Positions 8,799-17,900 of a DNA stretch of 64,000 bases are shown piece by piece. The DNA comes from a virus. The position numbers and the translations under genes are program-made. The notes beneath the pieces are model-generated. The model saw only the letters and a program-made list of their open reading frames with translations, had not been told where the DNA came from and searched no databases. The stretch covers positions 113,838 through 177,837 of the IMG/VR virus record IMGVR_UViG_3300045974_000283; one strand, written 5' to 3'. Each line of letters starts with the position of its first letter. The stretch's first letter is position 1.

Positions 8799-11311
8799 TG
8801 CAAATCGTCTACTCTGATTACATCCGTGGCATGAACGCGATGGCGGGTGGCAACTATGTCACCGCGTTCAGCATCCCTGGTCCGCTCGGCGCCTTCTTCA
8901 AGTCGGTCAAGTCGGAGCTGACCTCGCTCGCCAACGACATCAAGGTCGAGTTCAAGGACGTCCTCAAGTGCTTCGCCAACGGTGAAGCCTTCAAGCTGTT
9001 CAAGGCCCTGAAGTTCAGTCTGACGGCGCTGCTCAAGGGCATCCGCACGTTCGTGGCTCTGCTACCTCGTGGCATCACGAGTTTCTTCCAAGAACTGCAT
9101 GATGCAGGCTACGTCGAGAAGCTGCGCACAGGTGCAGTCAAGGTGGACGAGATTCTCCACAAGTATCCTGTCTTGAAGAAGCTCGCCGGACCTGTGATGG
9201 CTGGCCTACTCTTCTGGATGTGGACTTCGATGGCGTTCACGGGCGACCCGTGGACGGACTTTGACGTCTCGCACATCGGTGATGCGATGCTCGGTCATTA
9301 CAGCATTGAGACACTGTTCACGTCTCCTGCGGGCTTGACGGGTCTGGCGCTGCTCGCGGCTGGAATCACGATGCCCGGCCTGCCTATCTCGTGGCTTGGC
9401 GTCACCTTGTTCAACACGCTGATCGCCATCGCGTTCACGCTCGGGAAGAAGTACGCCCCAGCTGTCGCACCGAAGATCCGCACTTTGATTCCGAAGGGCA
9501 AGTTCGACAAGCGCGACACTTCGAGCCCGCCTCTTGAAACCGAAACCGCCAACGTGAAGGCCCGTATGTCCATTCGTGAAATGCAAATCGCTGCGCTGAG
9601 CCCCAAGGCTTATGCCATGTTCAAGGGAAAGATCGCCGAGCTCAACCAGGACCTCGTCGGCATCTACCACATGATCAAGACGGACGGCAAGTTTCCGCCT
9701 CCGCTCTACCTCGTTCAGCAGGCCAACAAGCTGCGTCGCGTTGCCAACAATCCGGCGAACGTTCAGAACTTCAAGGACCTCATCAAGTTCATGGAAGTGA
9801 CCCTTGGCACGGCGATGCTTAAGCGCAAGGTGCAGGCCGACGGCAGCATCTTCACGGTCGAGATGCGTGACGCCGCCAAGCAGATGATGCGCGAGGCCAC
9901 CAAACGGATCGAGGACTTCGCCAACGACATGGACAGCCTGGACGCTAACGGTCCGCAATCTTCTGTTCCGGCGCTGCTCACCTCGTATGTGGACTACTTC
10001 GTATATCAGCTGAGTATGTTGTCGATCAACGGCTTCATCATCAAGGCCGAGCTGACCAACGCCAAGAAAGTCGGCGTTCTGCTGGACAAGAACAAGACCC
10101 GTAGCGTCATCCCGCGGAAGGTCAAGGAACTCCTTGATGAGGGCACCCCGGCTCCCGCTTCCCCGCTCTCAGTACCCGGTCAGTCTCTTGTGACTCTGTA
10201 CGCGGTGTTTCTGATGAACCTCAAGCAAAACGATCCCAGTGTCAGCAAGCCCCAAGCTGAATCGCTTTTCCACAAGTGCATCGGCCGACTCCGAAACGGA
10301 ACCTATCTGGCCAACGAAACCGAGGCATTCCTGAGGACCATGTCCCCAGCAGAACGCCGTGAATTTGCCTTGAACCCTGAAGATTCTCCGCGAGGTTCTG
10401 CCCGTGGGAACGCCAACGCGTTCTTGGATGAACTCGTCGAAGAGGCGATGGGTCTGATCGAGAGCGCGGGTGAGGACGAAGATGAAGCTCCGCGCAGCCT
10501 TTATCCACCGAAGCCCGCCGCCCCGGCCCCCGCCACACCTGCCAAGGTGATCAAGCCCTTCGGCCCTCCGTACCTTGACGCCAAGAGAGTTCCTTATCTC
10601 TCCCAGCTTGCGCACTACATTGTGCGCTATCTGTGGGAGGAAGACGATATCGATCGCGCAGCGGAAGCCATCGGGTGGGATGATGCCACTCTCAACGCCG
10701 AGTACAGGGAACGCGCTGAGCTGGAACTCGGTCTGGTCGCTCAGGATCTCTACACCTCGTTCATACCCGCGCTCGTGGAACTGGACGCTCACCTCCGACG
10801 CGGCAGCGTCAACGGTGAGAAGGCCATCTTTGACTCTGTCAAGACCTCCAAAGACGGGATGCCTACCGATGAGGCTATAAACGCGAAGGTCAACCTCAAG
10901 AGGAACCCCCTCTCGGAGGCCGCGACCAAAATCTTGAAGCGGATGTTCACGGCCAAGAAACTGGTCATTGCAACCATCATGCTTCGCTTGAAGAAACAAC
11001 AGAAGAATCCGGCGCTGGCCCCGAGTTTTGCGGTGGGCCTCCCCCTCACACCCGCGAATGTCTATGAAACGCTCTCGAAGTCCAGCGGCCTGAACTGGTC
11101 TGATCTGCTCACCAGCATGGGGTACACGAACATCTACCGGAACCCAAATGAATTGGGTCTTCGTGGAAGCCTCGAGGACTGCCTCGAAAAGCTGCGGAAA
11201 GCTGGCAAAGTTCGCACGGAGTCTTACGCGGGCGAGGACACCGTCTTCATCGCTATCCAGCGGCCCGCTGCCCCCAAGAAACCGCCGTCTGGCAACATCC
11301 CCACCTTCTGA
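8798..11311 (+). CDS. Large unknown protein with two hydrophobic segments (837 aa)
   Basis: ATG 8798 shares one base with the previous TAA. The N-terminal third is helical and lysine-rich. Two hydrophobic segments follow, at about residues 128-150 (GPVMAGLLFWMWTSMAF) and 172-215, and may insert in a membrane. The middle is predicted helical. Around residues 560-590 there is an acidic then Pro/Ala linker, and the last ~240 residues are again helical and basic. This layout fits a tape-measure-like, ejected or membrane-associated phage protein. No motif decides between these. Confidence 0.7.
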   Translation: MQIVYSDYIRGMNAMAGGNYVTAFSIPGPLGAFFKSVKSELTSLANDIKVEFKDVLKCFANGEAFKLFKALKFSLTALLKGIRTFVALLPRGITSFFQELHDAGYVEKLRTGAVKVDEILHKYPVLKKLAGPVMAGLLFWMWTSMAFTGDPWTDFDVSHIGDAMLGHYSIETLFTSPAGLTGLALLAAGITMPGLPISWLGVTLFNTLIAIAFTLGKKYAPAVAPKIRTLIPKGKFDKRDTSSPPLETETANVKARMSIREMQIAALSPKAYAMFKGKIAELNQDLVGIYHMIKTDGKFPPPLYLVQQANKLRRVANNPANVQNFKDLIKFMEVTLGTAMLKRKVQADGSIFTVEMRDAAKQMMREATKRIEDFANDMDSLDANGPQSSVPALLTSYVDYFVYQLSMLSINGFIIKAELTNAKKVGVLLDKNKTRSVIPRKVKELLDEGTPAPASPLSVPGQSLVTLYAVFLMNLKQNDPSVSKPQAESLFHKCIGRLRNGTYLANETEAFLRTMSPAERREFALNPEDSPRGSARGNANAFLDELVEEAMGLIESAGEDEDEAPRSLYPPKPAAPAPATPAKVIKPFGPPYLDAKRVPYLSQLAHYIVRYLWEEDDIDRAAEAIGWDDATLNAEYRERAELELGLVAQDLYTSFIPALVELDAHLRRGSVNGEKAIFDSVKTSKDGMPTDEAINAKVNLKRNPLSEAATKILKRMFTAKKLVIATIMLRLKKQQKNPALAPSFAVGLPLTPANVYETLSKSSGLNWSDLLTSMGYTNIYRNPNELGLRGSLEDCLEKLRKAGKVRTESYAGEDTVFIAIQRPAAPKKPPSGNIPTF

Positions 11312-11313
11312 TC

Positions 11314-11595
11314 ATGGCGAAGCGACCGTTCATCAAGCGGTCGGCTTCCGGGGTTTCACGCATCACCCGCGACGAGTACGGGCCTGAATGGCGCTCCACT
11401 ACCAAAGCGGTCGCCACTCGTGAGGGTCATTCGTGCTTTGACTGCGGGACGAAGCGCCCGGAGGACGGCCCCTACGAGACCCACCACATCATTCCGCTGA
11501 GTCGCGGTGGAACAACTACCAAGGCCAATTTGATATACCTGTGCAAGCGGCACCACGACAAACGTCATCCCGGTCACACAATCAGGCGGCGATAG
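11314..11595 (+). CDS. HNH endonuclease
   Basis: This 93-aa protein has the HNH/McrA layout: CFDCG, then THHIIPLSRGG, an Asn (KANLIYLC) and a final CKRHHDKRH. The two CxxC-type pairs would hold structural zinc, and the first His of HHI with the later Asn and His would form the beta-beta-alpha metal active site. It sits between unrelated genes with only 2 bp upstream, and a promoter-like motif follows its stop. It could be a free-standing mobile nuclease or a packaging-associated HNH protein. The assignment to the fold is solid; the role is not. Confidence 0.88.
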   Translation: MAKRPFIKRSASGVSRITRDEYGPEWRSTTKAVATREGHSCFDCGTKRPEDGPYETHHIIPLSRGGTTTKANLIYLCKRHHDKRHPGHTIRRR

Positions 11596-11598
11596 CCT

Positions 11599-11605
11599 GT
11601 TAATG
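11599..11605 (+). promoter_or_regulatory. GTTAATG promoter-like motif
   Basis: The sequence CCTGTTAATGGGC starts 43 bp upstream of the ATG at 11642, just after the HNH gene stop. It is one of eight such + strand sites at 26-43 bp before a start. It resembles a -10-type element; the role is inferred from position only. Confidence 0.45.
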
Positions 11606-11641
11606 GGCTCGCCCGCTCTACCACTCACCAGGAACCCTCTC

Positions 11642-12355
11642 ATGGCCCTCGACGTTCTTTCCACCACGCAAACCCAGAAGATCGACGACTCCGTTTCGCC
11701 GAGTGAAAATTTCTCCCACGTTGCCGACGAGTACCGTGTTGACTCTTCCACTGGCAACGTGACCGCCGCCTCCGAAGGTGACGGCCAGGACGACGGTTTC
11801 AATCTCGGCGCTCCGGTCGATGACACTGCCCTGCTCCAGCTGATCAACGCTTGGCTGATGATCAACCCCGTGCCATCCGGCAATGAGGTCGTCTCGTTCA
11901 TCATGTCCTTGGGCTTCGACTTCGAGCACGACTCGGAAGCCTTCAACAACATGATCGACATCGTGACTGACATGATCACGGGCGAAGGCCAGGACCTGTC
12001 AGACTCCGCACCTGAATCCGAATCGGATGACACTGCCTTTCCCATCTTCGATCCAGCAGACGGCCTCACTTTTGAGGACAGCGATTTCGGCGATGATGAA
12101 GACGAAGAAGACCTCGAACACGAGACTGACGGCGAGGGTTTCTTTATTGAGTCCGCTGCCGACGACACGAACACCCCGGAACCCCGGGACACCGACACCA
12201 CTGAAGACAACCCCTCACTCGAACTCGGCGCCGCCGAGCCAGACGCTCTGGCAGACGGCCTGAACAACGACGGCACCACGGTCACGGGCGAAGACCCCGA
12301 AGCCGAAGCCCTCCGCAACGACGGCAAGCCTGTCCAGGACGCCGATCAATCCTGA
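11642..12355 (+). CDS. Highly acidic unknown protein (237 aa)
   Basis: I chose ATG 11642 because CAGGAACCCTCTC precedes it; an in-frame upstream ATG at 11603 falls inside the promoter-like motif. The protein is strongly acidic throughout, with Asp/Glu runs around residues 120-170 and a disordered, Thr/Asp/Pro-rich C-terminal third. Such composition is seen in scaffold or DNA-mimic proteins, but nothing specific is recognised. It has its own promoter-like motif. Confidence 0.66.
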   Translation: MALDVLSTTQTQKIDDSVSPSENFSHVADEYRVDSSTGNVTAASEGDGQDDGFNLGAPVDDTALLQLINAWLMINPVPSGNEVVSFIMSLGFDFEHDSEAFNNMIDIVTDMITGEGQDLSDSAPESESDDTAFPIFDPADGLTFEDSDFGDDEDEEDLEHETDGEGFFIESAADDTNTPEPRDTDTTEDNPSLELGAAEPDALADGLNNDGTTVTGEDPEAEALRNDGKPVQDADQS

Positions 12356-12380
12356 TCCCTTTCTTTCCCAAGGAACCACC

Positions 12381-13208
12381 ATGTTTGCAACGATTCACGA
12401 ACACTCGCCCGTCAGCCCCCGTCTGGCTCTCGTCACTGCCTCCTTCGTGGGTGGTGACGTTTCTCGTCAAGACGAAATGCTCGACGCCATCACTGCTTCC
12501 CTCGGCGGCTCTGCTGTCGCGGTGCGCGGAAGCTGGTCTTGGGTTGACCCTGAGCACAAAGAGACCGCCATCGGCTTCGTCTCCTCGGCTCGCCAGACCG
12601 TGGTGATCGAAGGCCAAGAGCCCGACCCCTCCAAGTTCCACCGCGTCCAAGCCAATGTCTACGTTGACAAGGGCGACGAAACCGTCTGGAACATGGCCGA
12701 AGGCGCTGGCGGCAAGTACCTCACGCGCTCGGGTCAAGACGACCTGCGCTCCGTGCTGGAAGCCGCCCGTCACAGCCCGACGGGTTCGACCCCGCGTCTG
12801 GCTCGCATCAACCGCGCGAACGCTACCGTTCACGACGTCGTTGGCTTTGTGGCTGAAGGCCGCAACGTGGCCGAGATGGACTACGGCGTCGTCGTGGAAG
12901 TTGGCAATGGCGCGCTGATGGTCATGTCCACGCTGCAAGACGGCGCTTTGGTCACCGTGCCGGAAACCCATGTGGCTTCGGTCATGGAACTCACGCCCGA
13001 AGGTCGTCCGCAAGTCAGCGCCTCGGCTGTCACGCGCATCAAGGCCTCGCGCGTCACCGCTGCCGACGGCATGAACGACACCTCGTTTGATCGCAGTATG
13101 AACCCGGCTGGTCCGCTCACGCCCCAGGAATACTGGAAGCTGGCCTATCGCGACCAGAACTACATCAACATGATCCTCAAGCAAGTGGCGGAAGTCGCTG
13201 CTCTGTAA
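12381..13208 (+). CDS. Unknown protein before a terminator (275 aa), possible virion protein
   Basis: ATG 12381 follows CAAGGAACCACC, an excellent leader. The protein is evenly mixed alpha/beta, with a run of beta-prone, Val-rich segments at about residues 145-220 and an aromatic helical C-terminus (EYWKLAYRDQNYINMI). Codon use looks optimised, as in abundant proteins. A strong terminator follows directly, so it ends a transcription unit. An abundant virion protein is plausible, but I recognise no family. Confidence 0.7.
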   Translation: MFATIHEHSPVSPRLALVTASFVGGDVSRQDEMLDAITASLGGSAVAVRGSWSWVDPEHKETAIGFVSSARQTVVIEGQEPDPSKFHRVQANVYVDKGDETVWNMAEGAGGKYLTRSGQDDLRSVLEAARHSPTGSTPRLARINRANATVHDVVGFVAEGRNVAEMDYGVVVEVGNGALMVMSTLQDGALVTVPETHVASVMELTPEGRPQVSASAVTRIKASRVTAADGMNDTSFDRSMNPAGPLTPQEYWKLAYRDQNYINMILKQVAEVAAL

Positions 13209-13231
13209 GGCGGTCGACATCGTCTCAATAC

Positions 13232-13265
13232 GGGGACGCTGCCTAACGGTGGCGTCCCCGTTTTC
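13232..13265 (+). terminator. Rho-independent terminator
   Basis: A perfect 8-bp stem GGGGACGC/GCGTCCCC (13232-13239 with 13252-13259) with a 12-base loop is followed by GTTTTC. It lies 24 bp after the stop at 13208 and closes the upstream unit. Confidence 0.85.
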
Positions 13266-13280
13266 GTTTCTGGGAACATC

Positions 13281-14144
13281 ATGCTCAAAGCTCGCGGCTT
13301 CACCGTCATCCAACCCAAACAAACCAAGCCACCCCTCCCCAAGAACAAGCCTCGTGTGGCGGATCCTGATGAGGACGACATCCCGCCTTGGGAGTCGTCC
13401 GCCAAGAAGCGCCCGCCCAAGCGCACCATGAGCGATGTCGTTCCCAAGCTGGCCGCGAAGAAAGCCTCTGAGCCCACTCAACGCAAAGCCCGCCGAGCTG
13501 ACCCTGTCGAAGACCTTGACCCCGATCCACCCTCACGACAAGTCCGGCCGCAACGCACAGCTCCCATTGTTCTCGCAGATCAGAGTGCTCCCCGTAGGAA
13601 TGCAGTCGCACCGCGTCCTAAGCCTGTCGTGGTCCCTGATGCTCAGTTCGACCAGGAGAGCGTGAAGGCCCTAAAGTCGCGCTTCGGCAACAAGGCCCAG
13701 ACCATTCTGGACATGCTGGATTCCGACGAGGAAACGGATGGCGCCGTGTCCCTGCTAAGCCGCTCGCTCGTGCAAACCCTCGTCGGCGTTCTGCCTATGG
13801 CGGAGAGCAACGTGCGCGAGTCCCGTGGTGCCAAGGGCATCTATCAGCTCAACCAACTCGTTTCGGGTATCCGCGAGATGATGGTGGACCTGCAAGCGCT
13901 GCGTGACAAGGGCAACCTCGGCCGCTCCGTCGTTGACCGTCATGTGCGCCCAGCCTACATGGACATGAGCGTTCAGGTCATGCAGTCGTTCACTCTAATC
14001 GAGTCCTTTGCACAATCGCGGATGAAGAGCGCCGATTACAGGGAATTCCGGGCTCATGTGGACGAAGTGAAGAAGAACCTCGCTGGATATCTCACAGCTC
14101 AATACGCAGACCTTCGAGAGGGTGTTGCGAGCTCGCTGACATGA
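13281..14144 (+). CDS. Unknown protein with a basic, proline-rich N-terminus (287 aa)
   Basis: ATG 13281 comes after GGGAACATC, 16 bp beyond the terminator. The first ~115 residues are Pro/Lys/Arg/Asp-rich and probably disordered. The rest is helical, with a repeated alternation of charged and aliphatic residues suited to a helical bundle. No active-site motif is visible. The function is unknown. Confidence 0.65.
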   Translation: MLKARGFTVIQPKQTKPPLPKNKPRVADPDEDDIPPWESSAKKRPPKRTMSDVVPKLAAKKASEPTQRKARRADPVEDLDPDPPSRQVRPQRTAPIVLADQSAPRRNAVAPRPKPVVVPDAQFDQESVKALKSRFGNKAQTILDMLDSDEETDGAVSLLSRSLVQTLVGVLPMAESNVRESRGAKGIYQLNQLVSGIREMMVDLQALRDKGNLGRSVVDRHVRPAYMDMSVQVMQSFTLIESFAQSRMKSADYREFRAHVDEVKKNLAGYLTAQYADLREGVASSLT

Positions 14145-14151
14145 CCAGCCT

Positions 14152-14158
14152 GTAAATG
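14152..14158 (+). promoter_or_regulatory. GTAAATG variant of the promoter-like motif
   Basis: GCCTGTAAATGCG lies in the 81-bp gap after the 13281 gene, 74 bp before the next ATG. It matches the GTTAATG sites at six of seven core bases and shares the GCCT left flank. The longer spacing makes it weaker. Confidence 0.25.
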
Positions 14159-14225
14159 CGCCCCTACCCCATTTTTATGCCCAAAGCCCCCTGCCGATAA
14201 ACGACCGTCTCATCCGCGAGGAGAT

Positions 14226-14921
14226 ATGAGTGACTTCCAACATCTGACGCATCTAGGCATTGATACGAGTGTCATGCCAACTCACCTGTCTCTGCCCAAG
14301 GCGTTCAACCAAGACGCTCATCATCTCTGGGTCGATGCTTACAACTCCGATCTGGTCCAGCGCGGCATCGAGGAGAAGGTCAAGTCGCCTGCTCTGTGGC
14401 AGAAGCTCGTTCGCCAGTTCCTATCCCGCTGCGAAGAAGCCGACACGTTCCCGTACACAGGACGCGCCGATGTCAACGACTCCTCTAAAGCGGCGCTACA
14501 AGCTGCCCGCAAGAGCCTCGTTGACTTCTTCCACAGCATGGGCATCTTCGAGCGCATCAAGATCCGCTCTGTGGAACGCACGGTGCGCTTCACCAGCGAC
14601 AGCTTCGTGCTGGAGGCCGTTGCCTACCTTCGAGAGATCGAAGACCCCACCTTTCAAGAGTGGATGCGGCGTCAACCAAATCCTGGCTTCCAGTCCGGTC
14701 AAGGCTGCATCCGCCGCCCGCTTGGCAAGGGCACCACGGTGGAGTTCTGCGAAGACCGCAAGCGAGGCCCCCGCCTGACCTACCGCATCCAGGGTATCTC
14801 GCCGATCCGACTCAGTGATCCGCGATACTCCCGCAACAAGCTGCAGAATCACGTCCTTGATTCGATGTGGAAACCCCTCATCGAAGCTTATCCCATCCGT
14901 TCGATCCACCATTCCTATTGA
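14226..14921 (+). CDS. Unknown basic protein (231 aa)
   Basis: ATG 14226 is preceded by GAGGAGAT, a strong classical Shine-Dalgarno site. The protein is basic and largely helical in the N-terminal 150 residues, with a beta-prone arginine-rich C-terminal third, and could bind nucleic acid. It is the first gene after an 81-bp gap and lies 11 bp before the large helicase gene, so the two may be co-expressed. I cannot assign a family. Confidence 0.66.
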   Translation: MSDFQHLTHLGIDTSVMPTHLSLPKAFNQDAHHLWVDAYNSDLVQRGIEEKVKSPALWQKLVRQFLSRCEEADTFPYTGRADVNDSSKAALQAARKSLVDFFHSMGIFERIKIRSVERTVRFTSDSFVLEAVAYLREIEDPTFQEWMRRQPNPGFQSGQGCIRRPLGKGTTVEFCEDRKRGPRLTYRIQGISPIRLSDPRYSRNKLQNHVLDSMWKPLIEAYPIRSIHHSY

Positions 14922-14932
14922 CTGGAACCCAC

Positions 14933-17900
14933 ATGACCTTCTCGCACACCTTTCACATGCGTCGCCCGGCTCCCGCCGCGCCGCGAGTTCCTCTGCGGAG
15001 CTCGGCGCTTTCGCAGCGCGCTGCCAAGCTGGTGACCGCCCGCTCGGCCTTCTCGGATGAGGAACTTCGCCCGGTCTCGAACCTGAAGATTACCCACAAG
15101 TTCCCGGCCGGTGAAGACCGTTCGGGTGCCATGAAGTTTTATCGTGGTGCCATCAAGTACGGCAAGAAGAACATCAACCACGCCCTGTGGACGCAAGCTG
15201 GATGCTGCGTGATGTTCGGTGGCGTTCAGTGGGCTCGCCCCAATGAACCGCAGATGAAGAAGAAACAGTTTCGCTACTTGATCGTCGGCGAAGAGGCAAT
15301 CATCGACTCCGCCGCTCCTGGTCTGGTGTCCGTAAAGATGGAGACCGACGGTGCTCTGGTGAAGATGCCTGCGGCCACGTTCCCCAAGTCGCATGCGCAG
15401 ATGGCTCAGTTCCTTCCGACCTTCACGGCTGCGGAAGACCCGATGCGGAACATCCCGTTCACCGAGAACTTGATCACTGACGGTCAGTTCATTCCTGCCA
15501 AGCAACTCCTGGCTCTCGCCAAGGGCTCGCTGGCCGAAGCGGCCTGCCGCGAGCTGGCTGACATCCCTGACGCTGGCATCGAGTTCCGCAGCGATGGCGC
15601 GGACTGGAATCTTCTGGTCGTGCTGAAGTTCACCCGCGCTCAAGTGTCGGCGATGACGCAGACCGACTGGCTGATGGTGCGCCCGGTTGACTTCTTCAAC
15701 ATGATGCACGAGTGGGCCAACACGCGGATGAACCGCTACGGCAAGGCGCTCGCTCTCTTCTCGATGCCGCTGTCCCGCATCGCCAAGACCCTGCCTGAGA
15801 ACGGCGATCCCCGCGTCTCGGAAGACTTGGGCATCATGATCGACGAGAAGGCCGACTACTGGTTCCTGCCGAAGAAGGCCAACAACATCACTCGTTACGA
15901 GTCAGAACATCTGGGTCAGATCAGCCGCCCCGACGGTTCGTTCTCGCTTATGCCGCTGGCCTCCGAGGGAGACGTTCGTCCGACCCAGCCTCAGTCGGGC
16001 CTCGTGCTGTGCGACTGGACCAACTACAAGATGTCCTACGTCAACGGCGAGGGACGGTTGGAGATCAAGAACACCGATCGCTGCATCGCCGCGCTTCCGC
16101 AGCATTACCTGCGAGTGCTGAACTTCCGGCTCTCGTCCGATTTTGCGATGAACGTCTGGACTCAGTCCCTGCTGATCGCTCAGAAAGTGCTGAACAAGAC
16201 GTACTCGGGTCAGGCTTACGACTTGTCGTTCAAGTTCATCGTGAGCGCCATCCTGAGCGAGATCACTTCCGATCCGGAAAACGAGGGTGGGCAACACAGC
16301 GTCGAAGACCTGAGGATCCAAGACCTCTACGTCTACAAGGACCGCATCCCCGTGCTCCAGTACTTCTGGGAAGCCATCGAAGAGATCTGCGTCTACTCGC
16401 AAACCTCGATCGAGAACCTCTACTCGAAGTACGCCTTCACCACGATCAGCCAACTGGTTGCCACCCTTCAGATTCTGACCAAGATCGCCCCGAAGCGAGC
16501 CGAACTCATGGCCGCCGACCGCGAGCGCCAAAAGGCTTATCAGGACCGCTCTGTCGATCCCAACTACAACATCGGTGAGCTCCCGCTGATCTCGACCGAT
16601 CCGGCTGGTCGTGCAATGATGCCCCACCAGACTCGGGTTGCCTCGCGTCTGCGCAACTCCCCACCGTTCGCGATGATCGCCGTGGACGCGGGTGGCGGCA
16701 AGACCATCTCGATCATCTCGGACTTCCTGAAAGAGTTCCGCGATGGCACCGTCAAGCGCGGTCTCATCATGTGCCCGCCGCACCTCGTTGCTCAGTACGT
16801 CAAGGAGTTCCTGTACCTGACGGACAGCAAGGTCAACGTCATCGCGATCAACACGTTCACCATCAAGACGCACGGCATCGAAGGTCTGCGCAAGCTCCTG
16901 CTGACGGCCCCTCCCAACAGCGTGGTCGTCACCGACTATGACCTTGCCAACTCGCGTGACAAGGTCATGAAGGTCTGCTACGGCACCCAGTCCTCGGGCG
17001 TCTACTACCTCGTGGACATGCTGCGCCAGTTCCGCTTCGACTACGTCGCGTTCGACGAAGCGCACTACCTGAAGAAGTCTGGCGCCGAACGCACTCGCTC
17101 AGTCGCTCGCTTGACGGTCGACATCCCCATCAAGCGTCTGGCTTCAGGTACGATGACGCCGAACTCGCCGATGGACATCGCCGGTCTGGCTGGTCTGTGC
17201 GATCCGACCATTTTCCCGGTGGACGACTTCGAGAAGACCTACAAGAAGGAGACGCTGCGCAAGGGTCGCAAGGTCATGCTGTATGACACCGCTGCCATTC
17301 GCGCCCGGCTGGAACAGGACATCGCCTTCGTGCAGATCAAGCGCAAGGAGTGGGCCGCATGGCTTCCGCAGCTCGTCGAGAAGGCTCACGCGGTTACGCT
17401 GTCTCCGGCTCAACAAGCTGTCTACGACACCGTGCTCCACCAAGTCATGGAGGAGATCCAGGCCAAGCTCGCCAGCGGCAACAACACCGCCCTGAACGAT
17501 CTGCTGCTCGGTGTCAAGAAGGGTGAAGACGACGAGGATGACGGCGCTCCGGCTGGCAAGAAGGAAGACGACGATGACTCGTCTCCCGACGACGGCGTGG
17601 ACATCGACTCGCTACTCAACCCGATGCTTTTCCGCCTGGAATCGTTCTCGTCGAACCCGGCCGGTGACGTGTACGGCGGAACCATACTGACGGGTGACGA
17701 CCGCTTCTCGCCGAAGGTGGGCAAGATGGTGGATATCATCCGCGACCACCTCGACGCGGGTACTCCTGGCAAGGTTCTGGTGTTCTGCAACTACAACCAG
17801 GAGGTTGACGGCATCATGGAAGCCCTCCCTGAGGACATCCGTGCCATGACGGTTCACTACTTTGCCTCAGACAAAGAAGCCTGCGCTGCTGAGTTCGAAA